Shown: positions 26,055-34,239 of the stretch, one piece after another
Layout: every line of letters begins with the position of its first letter
Numbering within the stretch: the first letter of the stretch is position 1
Source of the DNA: Methylophilales bacterium 28-44-11
GTDB taxonomy: Bacteria > Pseudomonadota > Gammaproteobacteria > Burkholderiales > Methylophilaceae
Reading direction: 5' to 3'
NCBI GenBank assembly: GCA_002281475.1
Contig: NCGC01000009.1
Span: forward strand, 1-43,444
Length of the DNA: 43,444 nt
Notes under the pieces: model-generated
Database searches by the model: none
What the model saw: only the letters and a program-made list of their open reading frames with translations
What the model was told of the DNA's origin: nothing
Made by a program: the position numbers and the translations under genes

Positions 26055-27893
26055 ATGAGCAAAATACATATCACCGAATTGGTTTTACGCGACGGACATC
26101 AATCTCTCATCGCAACGCGTATGCGCACTGCAGACATGCTACCCATTTGCCCACAATTAGACGCTGTTGGCTTTTGGTCTCTTGAAGCATGGGGCGGTGC
26201 CACGTTTGATGCTTGCGTAAGGTTTTTAAAGGAAGATCCTTGGGAGCGCTTAAGAAAGTTGCGCAAAGCATTGCCTAACAGCCAAATTAATATGTTACTA
26301 CGTGGTCAGAACTTGCTGGGCTATCGTCATTACTCTGATGATGTAGTGCATGCATTTGTAAAACAAGCAGCTAATGCGGGTGTGGACGTGTTTCGAATTT
26401 TCGATGCAATGAACGATACTCGGAATATTAGAGAAGCTATTAAAGCTGTAAAAAACGTTAAAAAACATGCAATTGGTACATTGTCATACACTACAAGCCC
26501 TGTACATGACATAGCCTATTTTGTAAGCATGGCCAAAGAACTGCAAGAAATGGGTGCCGACAGTATAGGTATTAAAGATATGGCTGGTATTCTGGCTCCT
26601 CATATTGCTGGGGAGTTAGTGAAAGCAATCAAATCGGAAGTAGATTTACCAATTCATGTTCATAGTCATGCCACATCAGGTTTTGCAAACATATCCTTAA
26701 TGAAAGCGGTTGAAAATGGTGCCAGTGTCATTGATACTTGCAACTCATCTTTTGGTGATGGAGCTAGCCATCCATCAACAGAGAGTATGGTCGCTGCTTT
26801 TAAAGGCACAGAATATGATACGGGTATAGATCTTGTAAAATTACAAGAAATTACCGCTTATTTTAAAGAAGTACGCCAAAAATATTGGCAATATGAAAGT
26901 GCGTTTACTGGCGTAGACACTCGAGTATTGGTGAATCAAGTGCCTGGTGGCATGATTTCCAATCTGTCCAATCAATTAAAAGAACAAGGCGCATTGGATA
27001 AAATGGATGCGGTATTGGCAGAGATTCCGCGCGTACGTGAAGATTTAGGCTTCCCGCCATTGGTGACGCCTACTTCGCAAATTGTGGGGACGCAAGCAGT
27101 ACTCAATGTAATGACAGGTGAGCGCTATAAGTCCATTACCAATGAAGTGAAAAATTATTTCTTGGGTCAGTACGGCAAAGCGCCATCCACTGTCAATGAT
27201 ACTGTTAAAAAGTTGGCTGTAGGTAACGGTGAAGTCATCACTTGTCGTCCCGCTGATTTGCTTGAGCCTGAAATGGCGAAATTGCAAGCCGAAGCTGAGC
27301 GTATTGCGCAAAACGATGAAGATGTGCTGACCTACGCCATGTTCCCTGATATTGGTCAAACATTTTTACAAGAGCGAAATGCTGGTTCGCTTAAGCCTGA
27401 AGCATTATTAACAAAAGAAGCTGTAAATACCTCGGCTGCACGTTACGCACCCAATGAGTTTAAAGTTACATTACACGGTGAGACATTCCATATTAAACTC
27501 ACTGGCAGCGGCCATGCGGGTGAGGAGCAACGACCATTCTATGTTTCAGTCGATGGCATTGCAGAAGAAGTCATCGTTGAAACATTAAGTGAAATTGAAG
27601 TGTCAGGTGGCAAATCTACCACCAAGAAAAAAACAGCCTCCGTGACGTCTAGTGGTCGACCACGTCCACATCATGCAGGTTGCGTTACTACTGCCATGCC
27701 AGGCACCATTGTGGCTGTCAAAGTCAAAATTGGCGACAAAGTTAAAGCTGGTGATGGCGTGTTAGTGATTGAAGCCATGAAAATGGAAAACGAAATTCAA
27801 GCCTCCAAAACTGGTACTGTGGTCGCAGTCCATGTCACCAAAGGTGATAACGTCACACCAGATGAATCACTTCTTGAAATCCAACCTGATTGA
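26055..27893 (+). CDS. pycB: pyruvate carboxylase subunit B (carboxyltransferase plus biotin carrier)
   Basis: A 612-residue protein with a carboxyltransferase TIM barrel (about 1-470) and a C-terminal biotinyl domain. The barrel has LVLRDGHQSLIATRMRT, FWSLEAWGGATFD, LLRGQNLLGYRHY, DVFRIFDAMND and HVHSHATSG (metal and substrate site). The biotin lysine is K576 in EAMKMEN. Oxaloacetate decarboxylase alpha has the same plan, but no membrane OadB or OadG gene is near and a biotin carboxylase gene is 26 nt upstream, so pyruvate carboxylase is favoured. No strong ribosome site is seen before the ATG. A good terminator follows. Confidence 0.87.
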   Translation: MSKIHITELVLRDGHQSLIATRMRTADMLPICPQLDAVGFWSLEAWGGATFDACVRFLKEDPWERLRKLRKALPNSQINMLLRGQNLLGYRHYSDDVVHAFVKQAANAGVDVFRIFDAMNDTRNIREAIKAVKNVKKHAIGTLSYTTSPVHDIAYFVSMAKELQEMGADSIGIKDMAGILAPHIAGELVKAIKSEVDLPIHVHSHATSGFANISLMKAVENGASVIDTCNSSFGDGASHPSTESMVAAFKGTEYDTGIDLVKLQEITAYFKEVRQKYWQYESAFTGVDTRVLVNQVPGGMISNLSNQLKEQGALDKMDAVLAEIPRVREDLGFPPLVTPTSQIVGTQAVLNVMTGERYKSITNEVKNYFLGQYGKAPSTVNDTVKKLAVGNGEVITCRPADLLEPEMAKLQAEAERIAQNDEDVLTYAMFPDIGQTFLQERNAGSLKPEALLTKEAVNTSAARYAPNEFKVTLHGETFHIKLTGSGHAGEEQRPFYVSVDGIAEEVIVETLSEIEVSGGKSTTKKKTASVTSSGRPRPHHAGCVTTAMPGTIVAVKVKIGDKVKAGDGVLVIEAMKMENEIQASKTGTVVAVHVTKGDNVTPDESLLEIQPD

Positions 27894-27901
27894 TGTAATT
27901 G

Positions 27902-27929
27902 GCCTACTTGCAAGTGCAAGTAGGCTTTT
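27902..27929 (+). terminator. intrinsic terminator after pycB
   Basis: A perfect 10-bp stem (GCCTACTTGC at 27902-27911, GCAAGTAGGC at 27916-27925) with an AAGT loop and TTTT immediately after. It lies 8 nt past the pycB stop and 12 nt before the maf start, so maf needs its own promoter or read-through. Confidence 0.88.
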
Positions 27930-27941
27930 CAACCACCCATC

Positions 27942-28523
27942 ATGAAACAAACCATTATCCTTGCTTCGTCTTCAGTTTACAGACGTGAGTTATTACAAAA
28001 ACTACTCATTCAATTTAGCTGTGTCTCGCCAAAAGTAGATGAATCAGTACTGCCCGAAGAAAAGCCACATCAAACTGCCTTGCGATTAGCACAGGAAAAA
28101 GCAAAAAAAGTCGCTGAAGAATATCCGCATGCCTTAGTCATTGGCTGCGATCAAGTAGCAACATTGGACCATACTCCCATTGGAAAACCGCTTAACCATC
28201 AAAACGCGACTAAGCAATTACAACTCATGCGTGGACGTGAGGTAACGTTTTACAGTGCGCTTTGTTTGCTTAATGCGGCATCAGGCAATATACAGTCTGA
28301 AGTGGTCCCTACGCTGGTAAAGTTTAGAGATTACTCAGACCAACAGATAGAAAGCTACTTAGCTAAAGATCAACCTTATCAATGTGCTGGAAGCGCCAAA
28401 TCCGAAGGCTTGGGGATTGTATTGATCGAACGCATGATAGGGGAAGACCCAAACGCATTGGTTGGCTTGCCGCTCATTAAGCTAGTTGGTATGTTATCTA
28501 ACGAAGGCGTAAAGATTATTTAA
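27942..28523 (+). CDS. Maf-family nucleotide pyrophosphatase (YceF-type)
   Basis: A 193-residue Maf protein. It begins [17 protein letters not shown] (phosphate-binding SxxR), then [34 protein letters not shown] (catalytic Asp), [24 protein letters not shown] and [11 protein letters not shown]. These details, especially the FKSEG-like KSEG and [10 protein letters not shown], fit the YceF subgroup, which hydrolyses 7-methyl-GTP. In Pseudomonas this gene stands next to yceD; here the pycAB pair stands between them. The ATG is close to the pycB terminator. Confidence 0.9.
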   Translation: MKQTIILASSSVYRRELLQKLLIQFSCVSPKVDESVLPEEKPHQTALRLAQEKAKKVAEEYPHALVIGCDQVATLDHTPIGKPLNHQNATKQLQLMRGREVTFYSALCLLNAASGNIQSEVVPTLVKFRDYSDQQIESYLAKDQPYQCAGSAKSEGLGIVLIERMIGEDPNALVGLPLIKLVGMLSNEGVKII

Positions 28524-28529
28524 AATAAA

Positions 28530-28559
28530 TTTACAATATATAGATGTCGAGGCTATAAA
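28530..28559 (+). promoter_or_regulatory. candidate sigma70 promoter upstream of the repeat-protein gene
   Basis: TTTACA (28530-28535, 5 of 6) is followed by an 18-bp spacer and TATAAA (28554-28559, 5 of 6). Transcription would start near 28566, about 60 nt before the ATG at 28627. It would drive the unknown protein, the DUF4139 gene and the methyltransferase gene. Confidence 0.5.
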
Positions 28560-28626
28560 AAATTCTATATGTAGCGTATTATGCGATTTATGTTTTATTC
28601 TTAGCCACCGATAAAAAGCTAACTAT

Positions 28627-29400
28627 ATGCCAGATAAAAAGAAGACAATTAAAGTATTGATGTTTTTACTTCCCGCAATTGTCAGTTTATTGGCATACAC
28701 CGCATTCCATGAAATGCTCTTTAGAAAACCACCCTGTATAATAAATTGTGATCAGCCAACTGTATTTTCTGACAATGAACAATTAAAAAAATGGCTCGCT
28801 TTTCTTAATTCCCTCCGTGATAACCCTTTTAAAGCCAAATCAAGCGACAAACGTTCCTTGCCATCGCCTCTAGACCAAGCTTTCTTGCAAGAAAAAATCA
28901 ACACTGCCAGTAACGATAGTGATTACTTATCACGTTACCAGAAAACCATCAGCGACCTGACAAGCCCAAATGTGATTGAAAAGAGCACTAATAATAACGT
29001 TGGAGAAGTGAGCCTTCAAGATCAAGTTGCTCCATTAACTTATTTAGATCAAGACCAAAACCCTATTAATCAAGTAATTTCAGAGCCTTCAATTGAAGGA
29101 GAAACGAATATCAGCCCCTTTACCAATCCAAGGAATGGACCATATTTTATCCCTACTGGAACCCCTAATGTTGTAAGTAACGGCAATCCTTTCATTGTTG
29201 GTGGTCCAGGTGTTGGTGGTCCAGGTGTTGGTGGTCCAGGTGATGGTGGTCCAGGTGATGGTGGTCCAGGTGATGGAACCAACAATCCAATTTCAAGTGT
29301 TCCAACACCTCGCTCCGATTACTTAATCTTAGGTTTAGTTTTTGCTTTTGGTTTAATCAGATTTAAATTATTACAACGTGCGTACGACTTTAGGTTTTGA
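28627..29400 (+). CDS. unrecognised membrane or sorted protein with Gly-Pro-Gly repeats
   Basis: I do not recognise this 257-residue protein. A basic start (MPDKKKTIK) leads into a hydrophobic segment (about 9-28). The middle is polar and rich in Asn, Ser, Asp, Gln and Pro. Residues 192-216 are five perfect copies of GGPG(V/D), encoded by five 15-bp repeats at 29200-29274. The end has VPTPRSDY, a hydrophobic stretch (LILGLVFAFGLIRF) and basic residues KLLQR. This order resembles a PEP-CTERM sorting tail, where the motif is usually VPEP, so cell-surface processing by an exosortase is possible but unproven. The other reading is a two-helix inner-membrane protein with a periplasmic loop. It is 5 nt ahead of the DUF4139 gene. 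Confidence 0.7.
   Translation: MPDKKKTIKVLMFLLPAIVSLLAYTAFHEMLFRKPPCIINCDQPTVFSDNEQLKKWLAFLNSLRDNPFKAKSSDKRSLPSPLDQAFLQEKINTASNDSDYLSRYQKTISDLTSPNVIEKSTNNNVGEVSLQDQVAPLTYLDQDQNPINQVISEPSIEGETNISPFTNPRNGPYFIPTGTPNVVSNGNPFIVGGPGVGGPGVGGPGDGGPGDGGPGDGTNNPISSVPTPRSDYLILGLVFAFGLIRFKLLQRAYDFRF
29200..29274 (+). repeat. five tandem 15-bp coding repeats
   Basis: Five in-frame copies of GGTGGTCCAGGTG(T/A)T. The first two end in GTT (Val) and the last three in GAT (Asp); all other bases are identical. The near-identity of codons suggests recent expansion by slippage, and copy number may vary between strains without shifting the frame. Confidence 0.97.
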
Positions 29401-29405
29401 TTGCG

Positions 29406-30887
29406 ATGCGTTTAAAATTCAAACGTAATTCAATATGTGTACTGTGTTGCGTATTCTTTAACATCTATATTGCTTCAGCATTAGCTCAAGAAAACTCACC
29501 TTCTGAGTTACTCAGTTTAGCAAAAGACCAACAATCACTTGCAATCACCATTTACAACAGCAATTTGGCATTGGTTAAAGATACCCGTAGCCTCCAACTC
29601 TCCAAAGGCATTCAATTAGTGGCATTACGCGACGTCAGTGCGCAAATTCGCCCTGAGACAGCTTTATTTAAAAGCATCAGTGCTGCAGGTGGTTTTAATG
29701 TGTTAGAACAAAATTTTGACTTTGATTTACTCTCCCCTGAAAAGTTATTGGAAAAATATGTAGGCAAAACAGTGAGCCTATTAAAAACCAATCCCGTCAC
29801 AGGGGTCGAGACGAGTGAGCAAGCCACTGTGCTTTCAGTCAATAACGGCACGGTGCTCAAAATTGGCAATCGGATCGAAACGGGCCCATTTAATGGCAGC
29901 GCAAACAGTCGCATCGTCTTCGACAGCATACCAGCCAACCTGCGTGACCGCCCTACTCTGACCAATCTTGTCAACAATACCGTTACACAACAACAGACTG
30001 TTGAACTAAGCTATTTGACCGGTGGCTTAAGTTGGAAAGCTGATTATGTGGCTGAACTGAATGCTAAAGAAGACAGCATTGATTTGTCTGGCTGGGTGAC
30101 TTTAACCAACACCAGCGGCACCAGTTATGAACATGCAAAATTACAGTTAGTGGCTGGTGACGTCAATCGCGTGCAAGAGCAACTTAGACCCATGGTTAAA
30201 AATATGCGTAGCGATATGGTCATGGCGGAAGCAGCTATGCCGATGCAAGAAGAGTCTCTGCTTGAGTATCATCTGTATACGCTCAATCGCGCCACGACTA
30301 TTCAGGATAATCAAACCAAACAAGTAGCCCTATTATCTGCCCAGCATATTCCAGTAAAAAAAGAACTGATACTCAAAGGTGCTAATTATTATTACCAAGG
30401 CCAATATGGTGAAATTGGGACGAAAATGAAGGTGGGCGTGTTTGTTGAATTTGCAAATACTGAACGTGCACAGCTTGGCATTCCACTGCCCAAAGGCGTT
30501 CTGCGTGTGTATAAAAAAGATAATGCAGGTAATACTCAGTTTGTAGGCGAAGATCTTATAGATCACACTCCAAAAAATGAGACCGTGCGCCTTAAATTGG
30601 GGGATGCCTTTGACGTGACTGCAGACAAAAAGCAAACAGATTTCAAGGTGTTGCCTAAACCGACCAAAGGCATCAATACCTTTGAAAGTGCTTATGAAAT
30701 CACTCTTAAAAATGCAAAAAAAGAAAAAGTTACGGTGACAGTGCAGGAACCTATTTCAGGTGATTGGTCAATTGTGAGTGAAAATATACCGCATCGTAAA
30801 CTCAACAGCCAGCTTGCCGGTTGGCAGGTAGATATTCCAGCGGAAAGTAGCACCAGTCTGACTTACCGTGCCCGCGTAAAATTCTGA
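29406..30887 (+). CDS. exported DUF4139 domain protein
   Basis: A 493-residue protein with a signal peptide (MRLKFKRNSICVLCCVFFNI, then YIASALAQE with a likely cut after ALA). The mature part starts ITIYNSNLALVKDTRSLQL, with VGKTVSLL, NGTVLKIGNRIETG, YLTGGLSWKADYVAEL and GWVTLTNTSGTSYEHAKLQLVAGDVNRV, which are landmarks of the DUF4139 family. Its function is not known; family members are beta-rich periplasmic or outer-membrane-facing proteins. The ATG at 29406 is preferred because AGG lies 11 nt upstream; an in-frame TTG at 29397 overlaps the previous stop codon and is too close to AGG. The gene is 5 nt after the repeat protein, so they are likely co-expressed. Confidence 0.82.
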   Translation: MRLKFKRNSICVLCCVFFNIYIASALAQENSPSELLSLAKDQQSLAITIYNSNLALVKDTRSLQLSKGIQLVALRDVSAQIRPETALFKSISAAGGFNVLEQNFDFDLLSPEKLLEKYVGKTVSLLKTNPVTGVETSEQATVLSVNNGTVLKIGNRIETGPFNGSANSRIVFDSIPANLRDRPTLTNLVNNTVTQQQTVELSYLTGGLSWKADYVAELNAKEDSIDLSGWVTLTNTSGTSYEHAKLQLVAGDVNRVQEQLRPMVKNMRSDMVMAEAAMPMQEESLLEYHLYTLNRATTIQDNQTKQVALLSAQHIPVKKELILKGANYYYQGQYGEIGTKMKVGVFVEFANTERAQLGIPLPKGVLRVYKKDNAGNTQFVGEDLIDHTPKNETVRLKLGDAFDVTADKKQTDFKVLPKPTKGINTFESAYEITLKNAKKEKVTVTVQEPISGDWSIVSENIPHRKLNSQLAGWQVDIPAESSTSLTYRARVKF

Positions 30888-30901
30888 AAGCGGGTAATGT
30901 T

Positions 30902-31612
30902 GTGCGTTTAGGAACACTGTATTTTATTCCGGTCACACTTGGTGATGATCACATCACGCATGTGTTACCTGCAGACGTCATCAACATTACCCATAGCTTA
31001 GATACTTTTATTGTTGAAAATGAAAAAACAGCGCGTCATTTTTTATCACTCATCCATCACCCCAAACCTATTAGAGAAATTGCATTCAAAACACTCAATA
31101 CCAATACTCCTGACCAAGAACTTCCTACCTTATTCTCTGAGTTAATCAATGGAAAAAATGTAGGCCTGATGAGTGAGGCAGGCTGCCCTGGTATTGCGGA
31201 CCCAGGTGCAAAGTTAGCGTGGCTGGCCCATCAAAAAGGCATTCGCGTTGCGCCTTTGGTAGGTCCAAGTTCTATATTGCTGGCGTTAATGGGTAGTGGT
31301 CTGAATGGACAACGCTTTGCTTTTTTGGGGTATATCCCTAGTGATAAAGCTGCACGGGTGCAACAATTACGCGAGATTGAAAAACGCGCCAAGTTGATGA
31401 ATGAGACACAGATTTTGATTGAAACACCTTACCGCAATCAACATATGCTTGAAGACATTTTAGCGACTTGCAACGGTATGACCAAGTTATGTATTGCTTG
31501 TCATGTGAGTTTACCTGATGAATACATTATCACTAAAACGATTGCACAGTGGAAACAAACATCACTGCCTGACCTGCATAAAAAGCCCACAGTATTCTTA
31601 ATACTCGCTTAA
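30902..31612 (+). CDS. RsmI-like SAM-dependent methyltransferase (tetrapyrrole methylase family)
   Basis: A 236-residue methyltransferase with the RsmI/tetrapyrrole-methylase fold. LYFIPVTLGDD is the family start, then NEKTARHFLSL, GKNVGLMSEAGCPGIADPGAKL, APLVGPSSILLALMGSG and the IETPYRNQHML region. RsmI methylates 16S rRNA C1402, but RsmI is about 280 residues with a C-terminal domain that this protein lacks, and Methylophilales also carry a separate rsmI, so I leave the symbol blank. The start is GTG 14 nt after the DUF4139 stop. It ends 14 nt from the convergent rnhB gene. Confidence 0.82.
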   Translation: MRLGTLYFIPVTLGDDHITHVLPADVINITHSLDTFIVENEKTARHFLSLIHHPKPIREIAFKTLNTNTPDQELPTLFSELINGKNVGLMSEAGCPGIADPGAKLAWLAHQKGIRVAPLVGPSSILLALMGSGLNGQRFAFLGYIPSDKAARVQQLREIEKRAKLMNETQILIETPYRNQHMLEDILATCNGMTKLCIACHVSLPDEYIITKTIAQWKQTSLPDLHKKPTVFLILA

Positions 31613-31626
31613 AAATTAATTAACAC

Positions 31627-32232
31627 TTAATAAATTACTTCAACTGCAATCAATGCTTTGACAGGAGCGTAGCTGCGCCGGTGAATCGCCGAAACGCCAT
31701 GTTGCTTTAACAATGCCATGTGCTCCGCTGTAGGGTAGCCTTTATGCTTTGCAAACCCATATGCGGGGTATAGTTGATCTAATTGATACAATTCAGCATC
31801 GCGCGCTGTTTTTGCCAAAATAGATGCAGCAGAAATTGCTTGCACTTTACTATCCCCTTTAACTATCGCTTCACATGGAAGCATCAATTTTGGCCTTTGA
31901 TTACCGTCCACTTGCACCAATACATCATGGCTGGATAATACATGTGAAAATTTCGCTTGCATCTGTTCCACCGCACGCTGCATGGCAAGCAAACTGGCTT
32001 GTAAGATGTTCATTTGATCAATTTCATCCACACTACTGCTGGCAACGGCCCAAGCAAGCGCATGCTGTTGAATCAGAATTGCAAGTGCATCACGCTTTTT
32101 TTCACTGAGCTTTTTTGAGTCTGCGAGCCCAAGGATGGGCATGTCGGGGTTAAGTACAACTGCAGCCGCGTAAACTGCACCTGCAAGTGGTCCACGACCT
32201 GCTTCATCCACACCGCAAATGAGCGTGGTCAT
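31627..32232 (-). CDS. rnhB: ribonuclease HII
   Basis: A 201-residue nuclease that removes ribonucleotides from DNA-RNA hybrids. The catalytic acidic residues are D9 and E10 in [13 protein letters not shown]; further signatures are [20 protein letters not shown] and [13 protein letters not shown], with a C-terminal AFAKHKGY-like [10 protein letters not shown]. It overlaps the lpxB stop codon by 4 nt (ATGA) and closes the envelope cluster, as in many betaproteobacteria. Confidence 0.96.
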   Translation of the reverse strand: MTTLICGVDEAGRGPLAGAVYAAAVVLNPDMPILGLADSKKLSEKKRDALAILIQQHALAWAVASSSVDEIDQMNILQASLLAMQRAVEQMQAKFSHVLSSHDVLVQVDGNQRPKLMLPCEAIVKGDSKVQAISAASILAKTARDAELYQLDQLYPAYGFAKHKGYPTAEHMALLKQHGVSAIHRRSYAPVKALIAVEVIY

Positions 32233-33401
32233 AGATAACTGAGTACTGCTTTGGCTGCTTTGGCTGCGCTATTTTGTTTTAGACTCAAATGAATGTGCGT
32301 AAAGGCCTCTTTTAATGTTTGCAAATACGGCTTATCACTGAGCAATCTTAACGTGGCATCCGCTACATTTTGTGCAGTTGCTTCATTCTGCAATAACTCA
32401 GGCACTAAAAACTTACCGGCGAGAATATTGGGCAACCCTACATAGGGTAAATACTGCATCCGTTTCAGAATTTGCCAACTTAAGAAGGGCATGCGATAGG
32501 TAATCACCATGGGTTTTTTAAGTAAAGCGGCTTCTAAGGTTGCCGTGCCAGAAGCAACAATCACTACGTCTGCAGCCTCCATCGCATCATGGGCATGACC
32601 AAACATAATCTGCATATTTAGCACTAGGTCGGGCTGCGCATGATAAGTAGTATGCATAGCCATCTCGAAAATATCTCGGGTCTCACGTGTGATCAAGGGT
32701 ACTAGAAAAATCACTTCCGAGCTTTGAGACTCTGCATATTCCTGTTGAATCAATTTAGCGGTATCGACAAACAATTGCGCATGCTGTGACACTTCAGATT
32801 GTCGGCTGCCTGGTAACATGGCGATCACGATTGCATTGGCTGGTATTTTTAATAATTCACGCATCTGTTGAACGTCAGGTTCAATTGGTAACACATCAGC
32901 CAATGGATGTCCCACATAAGTCACTGGCACATTTACTTTTTCGTAAATGGGCGACTCAAATGGAAACAAGGTCAACATATGTGACACCGCGCGCTTGATT
33001 TTGTGAATGCGCCCTTTACGCCATGCCCAAATAGAAGGGCTTACATAATGAACGGTAGGAATCCCTTTTGATTTTAATTTGCGTTCTAACCAAAAGTTAA
33101 AATCGGGTGCATCAATGCCAATAAACATATCGGGATTAAGTGCTAACAACTGTTGAGACAGTTGCTTACGTAATTTCAATAACCCATATAAATGCTTGAT
33201 GACTTCCACATAACCACGTACAGATAATTTTTCAATCGGAAACAGTGATTTAACACCAAGGCTGATCATTTTGGGTCCAGCGATCCCCACAAAAGTAATA
33301 TCAGTGCGTTCAGCTTGCAACGCTTGAATCAGATGAAAGCCCAATAAATCCCCTGAGGCTTCCCCAGCCACAACGGCCACAACGGGTGCAGTTTTTGACA
33401 T
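32229..33401 (-). CDS. lpxB: lipid-A-disaccharide synthase
   Basis: A 390-residue glycosyltransferase that joins UDP-2,3-diacylglucosamine and lipid X to form the lipid A disaccharide. The N terminus has [18 protein letters not shown], then [52 protein letters not shown] and [13 protein letters not shown]. The ATG at 33401 is chosen with a weak GAAG site; an in-frame TTG at 33413 lies 4 nt after lpxA with no ribosome site. It overlaps rnhB by 4 nt. Confidence 0.96.
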   Translation of the reverse strand: MSKTAPVVAVVAGEASGDLLGFHLIQALQAERTDITFVGIAGPKMISLGVKSLFPIEKLSVRGYVEVIKHLYGLLKLRKQLSQQLLALNPDMFIGIDAPDFNFWLERKLKSKGIPTVHYVSPSIWAWRKGRIHKIKRAVSHMLTLFPFESPIYEKVNVPVTYVGHPLADVLPIEPDVQQMRELLKIPANAIVIAMLPGSRQSEVSQHAQLFVDTAKLIQQEYAESQSSEVIFLVPLITRETRDIFEMAMHTTYHAQPDLVLNMQIMFGHAHDAMEAADVVIVASGTATLEAALLKKPMVITYRMPFLSWQILKRMQYLPYVGLPNILAGKFLVPELLQNEATAQNVADATLRLLSDKPYLQTLKEAFTHIHLSLKQNSAAKAAKAVLSYL

Positions 33402-33417
33402 AGATGACTTCAATGAA

Positions 33418-34197
33418 TTAACGAATAATGCCGCGGGTTGATGTTTCGAGAAAATCGGTTAATAAGCCAATTTCCGCACATCTGTTTTTCATTGTGGCTA
33501 ATTCAATTTTAGCTTCTTCAAGTGTCAGGCTATTGCGATATAGTACTTTATAAGCACGCTTAATTTCGAGTATAGATTCGGGACTAAAACCACGACGTTT
33601 TAACCCTTCTGCGTTAATGCCATGTGGCTTTGCATCATATCCTGCTGCCGTCACATAAGGAGGTATATCTTTAAAGACCACAGATCCTACCGCGGTAATA
33701 ATATGCGCGCCAATCTGACAAAATTGATGCACCAAAGTAAAACCACCTAAAATTGCAAAATCATGCACATCGACGTGACCCGCTAAGGACGAATTATTGG
33801 CCATGATGGTGTTGTTTCCAATCACACAGTCATGCGCAATATGCACATAGGCCATAATCCAGTTGTCGTTCCCAATTTTAGTAGTGCCTTTATCTTGCAC
33901 CGTACCACGATTAAACGTACAAAACTCACGGATGGTGTTGTTATCACCGATCTCTAATGTGGTGGGCTCATCACGATATTTTTTGTCTTGTGGTTGTTCA
34001 CCCAGTGAAGAAAACTGAAAAATATGATTGTTTTTGCCAATGGTAGTTGGGCCTTTAAGCACCACATGACTACCAATACGTGTATTGGCATCAATGCGTA
34101 CACCTGCACCTACTGTGGTGAAAGCGCCAATTTCAACGCTGGAATCAATCTCAGCATTGTTGTCCACTATTGCAGTGGGATGAATTTTGATTGTCAT
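33418..34197 (-). CDS. lpxA: UDP-N-acetylglucosamine acyltransferase
   Basis: A 259-residue left-handed beta-helix enzyme that adds the first fatty acid in lipid A synthesis. Hexapeptide repeats run through residues 5-190 (IHPTAIVDNNAEIDSSVEIG, IGAFTTVGAGVRI). The catalytic histidine region is MAYVHIAHDCVIGNN, followed by GGFTLVHQFCQIGAH and the family C-terminal AEGLKRRGFS. It follows the fused lpxD-fabZ frame by 42 nt. Confidence 0.97.
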   Translation of the reverse strand: MTIKIHPTAIVDNNAEIDSSVEIGAFTTVGAGVRIDANTRIGSHVVLKGPTTIGKNNHIFQFSSLGEQPQDKKYRDEPTTLEIGDNNTIREFCTFNRGTVQDKGTTKIGNDNWIMAYVHIAHDCVIGNNTIMANNSSLAGHVDVHDFAILGGFTLVHQFCQIGAHIITAVGSVVFKDIPPYVTAAGYDAKPHGINAEGLKRRGFSPESILEIKRAYKVLYRNSLTLEEAKIELATMKNRCAEIGLLTDFLETSTRGIIR

Positions 34198-34239
34198 ACC
34201 TTATACTTTATGAGAAATAATCAATGCAGTTACACTGAA

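Noticed and set aside
26055-27893. Oxaloacetate decarboxylase alpha subunit
   Set aside because: Same domain plan, but no membrane OadB or OadG gene is near and a biotin carboxylase gene directly precedes it, which fits pyruvate carboxylase.
29200-29274. CRISPR-like or non-coding repeat array
   Set aside because: The 15-bp units are contiguous, without spacers, and encode an in-frame GGPGV/D repeat.
30902-31612. Naming the methyltransferase rsmI
   Set aside because: It lacks the C-terminal part of RsmI and is shorter, so only the family is supported.
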